In this document: positions 34,922 to 43,281 of the stretch, piece after piece
Position numbering within the stretch: position 1 is the first letter of the stretch
How the letters are laid out: each line of letters begins with the position of its first letter
Origin: Treponema sp.
GTDB lineage: Bacteria > Spirochaetota > Spirochaetia > Treponematales > Treponemataceae
Assembly: GCA_017934745.1 (NCBI GenBank)
Contig: JAGBIY010000047.1
Location: 62,001 to 126,000 of the forward strand
Reading direction: 5' to 3'
DNA length: 64,000 bases
Notes under the pieces: model-generated
What the model was told of the DNA's origin: nothing
Databases searched by the model: none
The model's input: the letters and a program-made list of their open reading frames with translations, nothing else
Position numbers and translations under genes: made by a program

Positions 34922-35317
34922 ATGGCCGACATCAAATTGTTCAACATAAAAGGGCCTGTTCAGGAATTGCAGAGCGGGACAGTCAATTTGGAGAAAGAAC
35001 TTCAGACTGTCATCGAACGCAATATGAAAATCTTTTTTGAAATAACATTTTTGGCAAGTGATATTACCGAGACGAAATTAAAACTCTACACGGCTTTTAA
35101 GAAAATGAAGAATATCATTTGCGCTGAACTTTCTCCCTCGAAAATCACCCTGTATTTAAAACTCCCAGCTGATTCTATTTCTTATGAGAACGGTTTTTCC
35201 CGCGACGCTTCCAATGTCGGCCACTGGGGAACAGGCGATGTTGAACTGACGATAAAAGAGAGTGCTGATTTTCAAAAAGCAAAGCCCTATATTGAGCGGG
35301 CATATTCTGAAAACTAA
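34922..35317 (+). CDS. DUF5655-type protein, internally shortened
   Basis: 131 residues. GAGG lies 6 nt before the ATG. The N-terminal 45 residues (IKLFNIKGPVQELQSGTVNL) look like the start of longer proteins with a NucS/DUF91-like nuclease core. The C-terminal part (LYTAFKKMKNIICAELSPSK ... NVGHWGTGDVELTI) is the DUF5655 domain. The nuclease core that normally separates them seems missing. It is probably a deletion derivative; whether it still functions is unclear. Confidence 0.55.
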   Translation: MADIKLFNIKGPVQELQSGTVNLEKELQTVIERNMKIFFEITFLASDITETKLKLYTAFKKMKNIICAELSPSKITLYLKLPADSISYENGFSRDASNVGHWGTGDVELTIKESADFQKAKPYIERAYSEN

Positions 35318-35330
35318 GAGGCAATTCCCC

Positions 35331-35558
35331 ATGATTCAAATCTTCGGCACAAACAAAAACTTCGACTGCAAGGCGGCCCAGCGTTTCTTCAAGGAACGGC
35401 GCGTTCCCTTTCAGTTCATCGACCTTAAAGAAAAAGAAATGTCCTCAGGCGAGTTCGACTCCGTTCTTTCCGCCCTTGCAAAATCAAAGGGAAGCCGGGC
35501 GGCGGCAGTCGAAGCCACTGTTGGTATGGCGCAGAAAGTGTGGGAAGGCTGGAAATAA
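35331..35558 (+). CDS. Short ArsC/Spx-like thioredoxin-fold protein
   Basis: 75 residues from MIQIFGTNKNFDCKAAQRFF, with GAGG upstream. The start and FKERRVPFQFIDLKEKEMSS match ArsC/Spx-family proteins. The family is usually 110-120 residues, and here the C-terminal third with the substrate-binding arginine and second cysteine region is absent. A single Cys remains in FDCKAA. Arsenate reduction is doubtful; it may be a shortened family member or a degraded gene. Confidence 0.55.
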   Translation: MIQIFGTNKNFDCKAAQRFFKERRVPFQFIDLKEKEMSSGEFDSVLSALAKSKGSRAAAVEATVGMAQKVWEGWK

Positions 35559-35575
35559 AGGTAGGGAATTCTTAG

Positions 35576-36316
35576 ATGCAAAAAATCGAAATGGAAAAAG
35601 CACTTTATCTAATACCGGTTCCGCTTTCGGAGATTTTTGATTCCGAAGAGAACAAGAAAGTCCTTCCAGAAGGCAACGCGCAGATTGTGAAGCAGATTCG
35701 GCACTTCATAGTTGAGTCGAGGAAGTCGGCTGTCAGGTTCCTGATTTCCGTGGACAAGGATTTTCCGATAGACGACTGCACCTTTGACGAATTGAGCGAG
35801 CACACGGACGAAAAGACGGACATGGCGAAAATCATGGAACCGCTCTTGAAGAAGGGGGAAGCCATGGGCGTGATTTCGGACGCGGGCTGCCCGGCGGTCG
35901 GCGACCCTGGAAGCAGAGCCGTTGAGGAGGCGCACAAAAGAAACGCAAAGATCATTCCGCTCACAGGGCCGAATTCCATGATAATGTCGATTATGGCATC
36001 GGGCTTCAACGGGCAGAACTTCGCGTTCAACGGCTACCTGCCGGTCAAGAACGGAGAGAGGGAGAGCAAAATAAAGCAGCTCGAATCGAGAATCTACAAG
36101 GAAAACCAGACACAGATTTTCATAGAGGCGCCGTACCGAAACGAGAAGATGTTCGAGGCCGTGTTGAAGGCGTGCAGGCCGGAGACGAAACTCTGCGTGG
36201 CGAGCGGAATCACGGGCGAAAACGAGTTCATCAAGACAAAAACAATCGCCCAGTGGAAAAAAGAAGCGGCACCCCGATTGAACAAGGTGCCGACAATCTT
36301 TCTGCTATATAAATAA
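35576..36316 (+). CDS. RsmI-like SAM-dependent methyltransferase (tetrapyrrole methylase family)
   Basis: 246 residues. The family motif GVISDAGCPAVGDPGSRAVE is followed by PLTGPNSMIMSIMASGFNGQ and FAFNGYLPVK, which fit the RsmI branch that 2'-O-methylates C1402 of 16S rRNA. A long insertion after LIPVPLSEI and a divergent N-terminus place it in the second, YraL/RsmI-like group found in spirochaetes and Bacteroidetes. The 16S target is therefore likely but not certain. The last codons form the left arm of its terminator. Confidence 0.72.
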   Translation: MQKIEMEKALYLIPVPLSEIFDSEENKKVLPEGNAQIVKQIRHFIVESRKSAVRFLISVDKDFPIDDCTFDELSEHTDEKTDMAKIMEPLLKKGEAMGVISDAGCPAVGDPGSRAVEEAHKRNAKIIPLTGPNSMIMSIMASGFNGQNFAFNGYLPVKNGERESKIKQLESRIYKENQTQIFIEAPYRNEKMFEAVLKACRPETKLCVASGITGENEFIKTKTIAQWKKEAAPRLNKVPTIFLLYK

Positions 36317-36328
36317 GCAGTTTTTTTT
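36302..36328 (+). terminator. Terminator overlapping the stop of the RsmI-like gene
   Basis: Stem CTGCT (36302-36306)/AGCAG (36316-36320) followed by eight T. The stem begins in the final codons and the T-run reaches the convergent metQ stop. Confidence 0.7.
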
Positions 36329-37109
36329 AGAAAACCGTCACGACTTCTCCATTCGGGTAAGTCTTCTTTACGAAGTCTTTCACCTTGTCGCTCTGGAGCG
36401 CCTTGACCAACGCCTTGATTTCAGGCTTGTTCTCGTTTCCAGCTTTGACGGCGATTATGTTGACATACGGAGAAGAAGAGCCTTCGACGAAAAGTCCGTC
36501 CTTGGCAGCGCTCAATCCGGCCGGGATGGCGTAGTTTCCGTTTATGACGGCACCGTCCACGTCAGGCAGGGTTCTTGGGAGGGTCGCGGCGTCGATTTCC
36601 CTGATGTTGAGCTTGAGCGGGTTCTTCAGGATGTCCTTCTTGGTCGCCGTTATTCCGCTGCCCTTCTTGAGCGCGATGAGACCGGCCTCCTGAAGAAGGA
36701 GAAGCGCGCGCCCCTCGTTCGTCGGGTCGTTCGGAACAGCGATGGTCGCCTTTTTCTTGAAGTCCCTCACGTTCTTCACTTTGCTAGAATACAAAGCGAA
36801 CGGCTCGATGTGGATTCCGCCGGCGTTGACGAGGTGGTAGCCCTTTTCCTTGTTGGTCGCTTCCATGTACGGAATGTGCTGGTCGAAGTTCGCGTCTATC
36901 TCGCCCGACTCAAGGACATTGTTCAAAACGACATAGTCGGTGAACTCGATGACCTGGAGGTCGATTCCCTCAGCCTTCAAATCATCCTTGACCAGATTGA
37001 GGATTTTCGCGTGCGGCTCAGGAGTCGCTCCGACCTTGAGGACAGTTCCGGCAGCGAATGACGAGAAAGCGGCGAGAGCAACGGCCGCCAAAGAAATCAG
37101 TTTTTTCAT
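36327..37109 (-). CDS. metQ: Methionine ABC transporter substrate-binding protein MetQ
   Basis: 260 residues. GGAG lies 9 nt before the ATG. A NlpA/MetQ protein with typical segments LKVGATPEPHAKIL, EFTDYVVLNNVLESGEIDAN, FDQHIPYME, VPNDPTNEGRALLLL and DGAVINGNYAIPAGL. It binds D/L-methionine for the MetNI transporter. The signal peptide (LISLAAVALAAFSSFAA) has no lipobox cysteine, unlike most MetQ proteins, so it is predicted soluble in the periplasm. It is last in the metN-metI-metQ operon. Confidence 0.93.
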   Translation of the reverse strand: MKKLISLAAVALAAFSSFAAGTVLKVGATPEPHAKILNLVKDDLKAEGIDLQVIEFTDYVVLNNVLESGEIDANFDQHIPYMEATNKEKGYHLVNAGGIHIEPFALYSSKVKNVRDFKKKATIAVPNDPTNEGRALLLLQEAGLIALKKGSGITATKKDILKNPLKLNIREIDAATLPRTLPDVDGAVINGNYAIPAGLSAAKDGLFVEGSSSPYVNIIAVKAGNENKPEIKALVKALQSDKVKDFVKKTYPNGEVVTVF

Positions 37110-37176
37110 AGCTTCTATCTCCTATTTTTTCTAGTGATTTAGTAGGTTTTTATCCTAGATTTTTCTTCAAAAACTG

Positions 37177-37922
37177 TCAACGCTTGCTGAGCATCTTGTT
37201 GCAGAGGCGCGTTCCAAGGAACTGAACCAAAGCCACTATCACTATTATCACGATTACGGCATCGACCATTATGTCGGTCTGGAAACGCTGGTAGCCGTAG
37301 CGGATGGCCAAGTCTCCAAGTCCGCCGCCGCCGAGAGTGCCTGCCATCGCCGAATAGCTGACCAGATTTATGATTGTCAAGGTCAGCCCGGAAATCACGG
37401 ACGGCATGGCCTCTGGAATCAGAACCTTGAAGATTATCTGGGAATTCGTGGAACCCATCGCACGCGCCGCCAAGACCATGCCCGTGTCGACTTCCGCCAA
37501 CGCGCTCTCCGTGATTCTCGCAACGAAAGGTGCCGCGGCGATGGAAAGCGGAATGATTGTGGCGGCTGTTCCGATTCGGTCTTCAAAACAAGGCGCGTGA
37601 ACGGCAGAAGGACAATCATCAAAATGACGAATGGGAAAGAGCGCAGCACATCGATTATGCGGCTCACCACAAGGTTCAGGACCGGGCGCGGCGTTATTCC
37701 GTACTTGCTGGTGCTGTTGAGCATTATCCCAATCGGGAAGCCTATGACGAAGGCTATCAATGTGGAGAAGAACACCATCTCAAGCGTCTGAAAAGTCGAC
37801 GACGCGAGCGTGACGATGTTCGGGTTCAGGTTGTCGAGAAATTCGACTATGCGGTCGAGCAGCTGTTCCTCCTCTTCGGCGAAAAGCAGATTGACTGCGG
37901 CGTCCTCTATTTCGTTGTCCAT
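37177..37922 (-). pseudogene. metI: Methionine ABC transporter permease MetI, frameshifted
   Basis: GGAGG lies 8 nt before the ATG at 37922. The first frame runs through LEMVFFSTLIAFVIGFPIGI and RSFPFVILMIVLLPFTRLVL, then loses sense. The other frame continues as IGTAATIIPLSIAAAPFVAR and AEVDTGMVLAARAMGSTNSQ to the normal end. The join is near 37576-37577, where one base appears to be missing (ACC-GA-ATC). Repaired, the protein would be about 248 residues with the usual permease helices and EAA loop. This is either a real inactivating mutation or a sequencing error. metN and metQ on either side are intact. Confidence 0.88.
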
Positions 37923-37972
37923 TTCATTTTCCTCCGTTTTTCTTTTCTAGGGATTTTTCACTCATAATTTTT

Positions 37973-39022
37973 CTACTCGCCACTTTTCGCCAAGGAGACG
38001 CGGATGCCAATCGATTCGAGGTACGCTATCGCCTTTTCGATTTCGGCTTGCTCTCCGAAGAAATCCACGAGCATGGAACCGACCTCGCCTTCGACGATTC
38101 TTTCGATTCCGGCCGCCAGAATGTTGAATTCGACGTCGAATTTCTTCGCGATTTGGCTCAGAATCGGCTTTCCCGGATTGTCGCCGATGAAATGCAGGAC
38201 ATAATGCCCGCCGTCATCCGCCCAGCGGACAATGTTGCTGCCGTCATGGGATTTTTCGCCCGGCTTCAGGTTCTTGAGGAATTCGCGCGTGATTGGAGTC
38301 TGTGGATTCGAGAAAATCTCGCTTACAGTCCCCTGCTCCACGATTCTTCCGTTGTCGATGACAGCCACGAGGTCGCATGCGTCCCTGACTACTTCCATCT
38401 GGTGGGTAATCATAACGACGGTGAGATTCATCTGCTTTTGGATTTGCCGAATCAAATCGAGAATGGAGCGTGTCGTCTGCGGGTCGAGCGCGCTGGTGGC
38501 TTCGTCGCAGAAGAGGATGTCAGGCTCGGTCGCAAGCGCGCGGGCAATGGCGATTCGCTGCTTCTGGCCGCCGCTCAATGTGCTTATCGGAGCGTTCTCC
38601 CTGTCGGAAAGCCCCACCAAAGAAAGCATCTTCTTCACCCTTTCCGCAATCTGCGCTTTTGGCGTTCCGCAAATTTCAAGCGGATAGGCGATGTTTTTTC
38701 CCGCGGTCCTCGACGAAAAGAGGTTGAAATTCTGGAAAATCATCCCGATTTTCCGCCTCTGCAAAATCAGTTCTTCCTTGCCGAGGTCGTCCACGCGGCG
38801 GTCGCCGTAGTAGACCGCACCCTGGTCGGGAGTCTCCAAGAGGCTCACGAGGCGGACGAGGGAGCTTTTTCCCGCGCCGCTTTTTCCGATTATCCCGAAA
38901 ATTTTGTTGTCTGGAATTGAAAGTGAAATATCGTTTACAGCGGTGACTATCGGACTACCACCGTCACCGCCGGACTTCTTTGAAGCATAAGTCTTTTTCA
39001 AATGTTTTAGAGTAATCTGCAT
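37973..39022 (-). CDS. metN: Methionine ABC transporter ATP-binding protein MetN
   Basis: 349 residues from MQITLKHLKKTY. Complete ABC ATPase: Walker A GKSGAGKSSLV, signature LSGGQKQRIAIARAL, Walker B DILFCDEATSALD and the switch His in MITHQME. The C-terminal NIL domain (YVLHFIGDNPGKPILSQIAK) is the methionine-sensing site that trans-inhibits the transporter. A TTG 14 codons upstream is in frame but lies in the preceding terminator's T-run. The ATG has no SD and follows a -10-like CATTAT by 6 nt. Confidence 0.92.
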   Translation of the reverse strand: MQITLKHLKKTYASKKSGGDGGSPIVTAVNDISLSIPDNKIFGIIGKSGAGKSSLVRLVSLLETPDQGAVYYGDRRVDDLGKEELILQRRKIGMIFQNFNLFSSRTAGKNIAYPLEICGTPKAQIAERVKKMLSLVGLSDRENAPISTLSGGQKQRIAIARALATEPDILFCDEATSALDPQTTRSILDLIRQIQKQMNLTVVMITHQMEVVRDACDLVAVIDNGRIVEQGTVSEIFSNPQTPITREFLKNLKPGEKSHDGSNIVRWADDGGHYVLHFIGDNPGKPILSQIAKKFDVEFNILAAGIERIVEGEVGSMLVDFFGEQAEIEKAIAYLESIGIRVSLAKSGE

Positions 39023-39028
39023 TGTTTT

Positions 39029-39057
39029 ATAATGCTGAGGACCCGCACTATTTTCAA
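39029..39057 (-). promoter_or_regulatory. Putative metNIQ promoter
   Basis: Minus-strand TTGAAA (39052-39057), 17-bp spacer, CATTAT (39029-39034), placing the transcript start at or next to the metN ATG (39022). No riboswitch could fit here. Confidence 0.35.
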
Positions 39058-39062
39058 TCCCC

Positions 39063-39098
39063 AAAAAAAAGGCGCGGCATTTCCATTTTTGCCGCGCC
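39063..39098 (-). terminator. Rho-independent terminator after the BI-1 family gene
   Basis: Minus-strand 9-bp stem GGCGCGGCA/TGCCGCGCC with a 10-nt loop followed by eight T, 7 nt after the stop at 39106. Confidence 0.92.
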
Positions 39099-39105
39099 CT
39101 GAAAA

Positions 39106-39849
39106 CTATCTTCTTTTTCCGAAGATGCGGAGGAGATTGAGGAAGAGGTTGATGAAGTCGAGATAAAGCTCAAGCGCGAAGATTATCGAGACCTTCTTGT
39201 AGTCGTCGCTTCCGTTGGCGTACTCGGCCGCCGTCGCAAGCTTCTGCGTGTCGTAGGCTGTGAGCCCTGTGAAAATCACGACGCTCACCACTGAGAGGAT
39301 GAAGTCCATGACTGTCATCGGGGACTTCGTGAAGAAGCCCACGAGCATCTGGACGAGGCTCGCGACGATGACACCAATCAACGCCATCATCAAGTACTTG
39401 CCCCACGAGGTGAGGTCGCGCTTTGTGGTCGCTCCGTAGAAGCTCATCGCTCCGAACATGAAAGCGCAGCCGATGAAGCAGGAGGCGATGGAGCCGAGCT
39501 GGTACACGAAGAGAATCGACGAGAGAGTGACGCCGTTCAAGACCGAGTAGCCGATGAAGGCGACAGTGGCGACGGTGACGGAAAGCTTCCTTATCGAAGC
39601 CGAGAGCCACCAGACGAGGGCGAGTTCGGCAATCGCGAAGACATAGATTCCGACGGCGCCCTTTCCGAAAAGGAATTTTCCGAAAGCCGTGAGCTGGTGT
39701 GCGGAATTGAAAATCGAAGAAGCCGTGACGAAAGCGACAAGCGCGCTCACGAGAAGGCCCAATGCCATCCAGCCGTAAGTCTTCGACATGAAAAGAGTTT
39801 TCTCGGACAAGGCCGAGGAAGAAGAGCCGTATTCAGAAATGTTTTCCAT
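39106..39849 (-). CDS. Bax inhibitor-1/YccA family membrane protein
   Basis: 247 residues with seven hydrophobic helices. GGAGG lies 7 nt before the ATG. Family marks: the cytoplasmic start ALSEKTLFMSKTYGWMALGL, the middle YSVLNGVTLSSILFVY, and the end FTGLTAYDTQKLATAAEYAN with LELYLDFINLFLNLLRIFGK. Proteins of this family act as pH-gated Ca2+ leak channels or as modulators of the FtsH protease; the role in spirochaetes is untested. It is monocistronic, with its own terminator. Confidence 0.9.
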   Translation of the reverse strand: MENISEYGSSSSALSEKTLFMSKTYGWMALGLLVSALVAFVTASSIFNSAHQLTAFGKFLFGKGAVGIYVFAIAELALVWWLSASIRKLSVTVATVAFIGYSVLNGVTLSSILFVYQLGSIASCFIGCAFMFGAMSFYGATTKRDLTSWGKYLMMALIGVIVASLVQMLVGFFTKSPMTVMDFILSVVSVVIFTGLTAYDTQKLATAAEYANGSDDYKKVSIIFALELYLDFINLFLNLLRIFGKRR

Positions 39850-39961
39850 GATTTTTCCTCCAAAATCAGATTTTTCAGGCGATTAGCCACGCAAGACTAA
39901 TATAGCAAAAACAACCGCAATCTTCCATTAAAAAAAACATAAAACAGCCGCCGGTCATACT

Positions 39962-39982
39962 AGTTTGTAACGATTACAAACT
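39962..39982 (+). promoter_or_regulatory. Fur/PerR-type palindromic operator
   Basis: Perfect 9-bp arms AGTTTGTAA (39962-39970) and TTACAAACT (39974-39982) around CGA. It covers the -35 of the regulator's own promoter, as expected for autoregulation. Confidence 0.75.
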
Positions 39983-39993
39983 TCTGCTAGAAT
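39965..39993 (+). promoter_or_regulatory. Promoter of the Fur-family regulator
   Basis: TTGTAA (39965-39970), 17-bp spacer, TAGAAT (39988-39993). The transcript would start near 40000, only about 4 nt before the ATG at 40004. Confidence 0.6.
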
Positions 39994-40003
39994 GACACGC
40001 ATC

Positions 40004-40429
40004 ATGTCCATCGATTACGCAAAAGCGATAGAAGAAAAGGGAATCCGCCCGTCAGTTCAGAGAACAGCCATATTCGGATACATCAGCGAGAACAAAACGC
40101 ATCCGACCGTCGACAACGTGTACACGGCATTGTCCCCATCATACCCCACGCTGTCGAGGACGACCGTGTACAACACGCTCAAGCTGTTCGCCGAGAAGAA
40201 TCTTGTGCAGGTGCTTAAAATCGAGGACGACGAGCTCAGGTACGACTCCGTGACGAAACCCCACATACACTTCAAATGCAGGAGATGCGGACGCATTTTC
40301 GACGCTTTCGACGACGAGAGAATCGGAGCGTTCAACAGGGAATGCTCAAGACTTCTCAAAAGCGGCTTCAAGATAGAGTCCATACAGACGAGCATTTGGG
40401 GGACATGCTCCGACTGCTCAAACTCCTGA
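40004..40429 (+). CDS. Fur-family metal/peroxide-responsive repressor (PerR-like)
   Basis: 141 residues from MSIDYAKAIEEKGIRPSVQR. Winged helix with recognition helix SYPTLSRTTVYNTLKLFAE, then the metal-binding dimerisation domain with HIHFKCRRCGRIFD and the second CxxC near the end (WGTCSDCSN), which together form a structural Zn site. Length, the 'T-V-Y-N-T-L' helix and the C-terminal CxxC are closest to PerR/Fur of low-redundancy genomes. The sensed signal (Fe, Mn, Zn or peroxide) cannot be fixed from the sequence. The upstream ATG at 39992 overlaps the -10 box and is rejected. Confidence 0.85.
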   Translation: MSIDYAKAIEEKGIRPSVQRTAIFGYISENKTHPTVDNVYTALSPSYPTLSRTTVYNTLKLFAEKNLVQVLKIEDDELRYDSVTKPHIHFKCRRCGRIFDAFDDERIGAFNRECSRLLKSGFKIESIQTSIWGTCSDCSNS

Positions 40430-40485
40430 TTCGATTCTCCGATAATCAAAAGGAAATTCATTTCAGCCACATCAGGAGAAAACGC

Positions 40486-43278
40486 ATGAAAAAAATAAGG
40501 TATGCGGCGGGAATCTCATTGCTGACGGCGGGATTCCTTGTCGCATCATGTTCCTCTACACCGCAGAAGCAGGAGACGATACAGACACTCATAAAGGCAG
40601 GAAAATATCAGGAAGCGAAAGACCTTTTCGGAACGCAGGACGTGAATTCCGCCGACGAGGACGGGAACACGGCTCTGCACATAGCGGCGATGATGGACGA
40701 AGCCGACTTGGTGAACTTTCTCATCGTCAAAGGCGCGAAAGTCGAGCTAAAGAACAAGGACGGAAACACACCGCTCCTCGTGGCGGCGAAGCACAATGCG
40801 ACGAACGCGGGAGCGACGCTCACGCTCTACAGAGCGGACATATTCGCGAAGGATTCGGACGGAAGGACCGCGCTCGAAGTCGCAGTGGCCCAGGGCGAAA
40901 GCTGGTTTCCGACAATGATAAACCCGCAGACGGCATCGCTCAGGGACGAGAACGGCCAGGGAATAGTCCACCACTTCGTGAAGGCGAGGAACGAGGGCGC
41001 ACTGAAAGAATGCATCGACCAAAAACTCGGAATATCGAACGAAGACTACAAAGGACGGACTCCCCTCATGGTCGCGTACGAATCTCCGAAAGACTACGCG
41101 GCGTTCAAGATTGCGGCGATGCTCATACAGGCGGACTCGAAGCTCACCGACGGCGACTTCTCGTACTTCGAGAAAGCGGTAGTGAACCACAATCCGCTCC
41201 ACAGGTTCGAGGACGGACAGACGCCACTCCACATAGCGACGATTCTCGGCCATGACGGAGCGGTCGACTATTTCCTGAACGAAAAAACGACGATTCCGAT
41301 GGAAAGGATTCTCCAGTCGCAGGACATATCAGGCGCGACTCCCCTGCACGAGGCTGTCAGATACGGAAGGGTCGACACTGCAAAGAAATTCCTGGACAAC
41401 GGAGCGAACGTCGACTCTCTCGACGCAATGGGAAACACGCCCCTCCTTCTCCAGATTCCGAAAGAGAACCAGAGCGAGATGTACAAGCTCCTCATAAGCC
41501 GCAAGGCGAACATCGCCCAGAAGGACACGTTCGGGGACACAGTGCTCCACAAGGCGACGCTCAGCGACGCGCCCGTAGGCTCACTGGACATACTCGCCGA
41601 AGCGGGCGCGCCAATCAACGAAAGGAACAAGCAGGGGTCCACGCCGCTGGCCATCGCCATCGACAACGGAATAAAGGAGCACATCAAATTCTACGCCGAG
41701 CACGGAGCCGACATCTATGCGGCCGACAAGAACGGTCTCACTCCGTTGGACAGAGCGATAAAGACAAATTCCATCGAAATCTTCCAGACGCTCATAAACG
41801 AAAAGAACGTCAACTCAAAAGACTCCAACGGAAACACGCCGCTCCACATAGCGATTGTGAAGGACGCGCCGATGTCTTTCCTCGAATACCTCGTGGAAAA
41901 CGGCGCGGACGTGAACGCGAGGAACTCAAGCGGCGACTCGGTGCTTCTCATGGCCGCCCAGAAGAACAAGAAGGACGCGGGCGAGCTTCTCCTGCAGAAA
42001 GGGGCGGACATCTTCGCCACGAACATGGAGAACAACTCGCCTCTGAGGGTTGCGTTCATGGACTTGAACGTGGAGAAGTGGTTCATCAACTCGGAGACGA
42101 TGCTGATGAGGGACGGAAGCGGAAACACTCCCCTCCACTACGCGGCTGAATGGAAATACAAGCAGTCGGCGCAGATGCTCATCGACAGGGGCGCGAACGT
42201 CAGCGCGGTGAACGCGAACGGAGAATCGGCTGTCTTCGCGGCCACAAAGGGAAAAAGCCCTGAGTTGATAGACCTTCTCGTCTCGAAGGGTGCGCCAGTC
42301 GACTCAAGGAACGTCGCAGCCCGCGACAATCTCGGAAACACGCCCGTGCACGCGGCCGTCAAATGGGACTCAAAGGAGGCCGCAAAGGAACTCCTTTCAT
42401 ACGGAGTCGACGTGAACGCGCAGAACCTGAACGGAAAGACGGCTTTGAGCGAGGCATGCAAGAGCGGAAAGAAGGAACTTTCCATCATGCTCATCGAAAA
42501 GGGCGCGAACGTGAACGCCACGGACAACCAGGGACGCACTGTCCTGATGGACGCGGTGCAGAGCCAGAACGTCGAAATCGTGGACATGCTTCTGTCGAAA
42601 GGCGCGAACGTGAACGTGCAGGACCTCGAAGGAAAGAGCGCGTACCACGAAGCCGCCATGTCGAAGAAGCTCTCGCTCATAAACACGATACGGACGGCGG
42701 GAGGAAATCCGCTCTCGCGCGACAAGGAAGGCAACACCCCGCTTTCGCTCGTGTTCGACTGCGACGACCAGACGATAAAGGCCGTGCTCGGAAACGACAC
42801 TTCAATAGTCGACTCGGACGGAAACACTCCTGTGCACATTGCGGTCGAGAAGAAAGTGGACAAGTCGCTCCTCTCAATGCTCCTCGATTCAGGCTACCCT
42901 GTGAGCCAGAGGAACGGACAGGGCGTCACGGCCTTGAACATAGCGGTCTCCGACAACTCCAAGGAACTGGCCCTCGTCCTCCTTGAGCGTGGAGCGGACC
43001 CGTTCCTGGCTTCCGCGGACGGAAAAAATCCGATAACGACAGCCATGAAGAAGAAGAACATGTACCTGCTCGACGCTATTGCCAAATACAACAGGAACAA
43101 GACGGACATGCAGGGCGACGGAATCCTCCACTACGCGGCAAGATACGCGGACGAAGAGACCGCGAAGCACCTTGTCGCACTCGGACTGGACAAGAGGGCG
43201 AAGAACATATCGGGAGAGACCGCGGAAAAGATGGCCGCCCGCTGGGGACGGCCTGAAATAGCGGCTATATTGAAATAG
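40486..43278 (+). CDS. Ankyrin-repeat lipoprotein
   Basis: 930 residues. AGGAG lies 8 nt before the ATG. The lipobox (FLVASC) gives lipidation at about Cys22. The rest is an uninterrupted array of some 25 ankyrin repeats of the form DxxGNTPLHxA...LLxxGAxxNxx (for example DEDGNTALHIAAMMDEADLV, DNQGRTVLMDAVQSQNVEIV). It is likely a periplasmic or surface-tethered protein-binding scaffold. Repeats are well conserved with no frameshift. Its terminator lies inside the 3' end of the convergent ABC-transporter gene. Confidence 0.88.
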   Translation: MKKIRYAAGISLLTAGFLVASCSSTPQKQETIQTLIKAGKYQEAKDLFGTQDVNSADEDGNTALHIAAMMDEADLVNFLIVKGAKVELKNKDGNTPLLVAAKHNATNAGATLTLYRADIFAKDSDGRTALEVAVAQGESWFPTMINPQTASLRDENGQGIVHHFVKARNEGALKECIDQKLGISNEDYKGRTPLMVAYESPKDYAAFKIAAMLIQADSKLTDGDFSYFEKAVVNHNPLHRFEDGQTPLHIATILGHDGAVDYFLNEKTTIPMERILQSQDISGATPLHEAVRYGRVDTAKKFLDNGANVDSLDAMGNTPLLLQIPKENQSEMYKLLISRKANIAQKDTFGDTVLHKATLSDAPVGSLDILAEAGAPINERNKQGSTPLAIAIDNGIKEHIKFYAEHGADIYAADKNGLTPLDRAIKTNSIEIFQTLINEKNVNSKDSNGNTPLHIAIVKDAPMSFLEYLVENGADVNARNSSGDSVLLMAAQKNKKDAGELLLQKGADIFATNMENNSPLRVAFMDLNVEKWFINSETMLMRDGSGNTPLHYAAEWKYKQSAQMLIDRGANVSAVNANGESAVFAATKGKSPELIDLLVSKGAPVDSRNVAARDNLGNTPVHAAVKWDSKEAAKELLSYGVDVNAQNLNGKTALSEACKSGKKELSIMLIEKGANVNATDNQGRTVLMDAVQSQNVEIVDMLLSKGANVNVQDLEGKSAYHEAAMSKKLSLINTIRTAGGNPLSRDKEGNTPLSLVFDCDDQTIKAVLGNDTSIVDSDGNTPVHIAVEKKVDKSLLSMLLDSGYPVSQRNGQGVTALNIAVSDNSKELALVLLERGADPFLASADGKNPITTAMKKKNMYLLDAIAKYNRNKTDMQGDGILHYAARYADEETAKHLVALGLDKRAKNISGETAEKMAARWGRPEIAAILK

Positions 43279-43281
43279 GAA

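Noticed and set aside
39023..39062. SAM or methionine riboswitch before metN
   Set aside because: Only about 40 nt separate the upstream terminator from the metN start, too short for any known class.
40486..43278. CRISPR-like regular repeats
   Set aside because: The periodicity of about 100 bp comes from ankyrin repeats in a coding frame; there are no identical repeats with unique spacers. The same applies to the Rhs and infB repeats.
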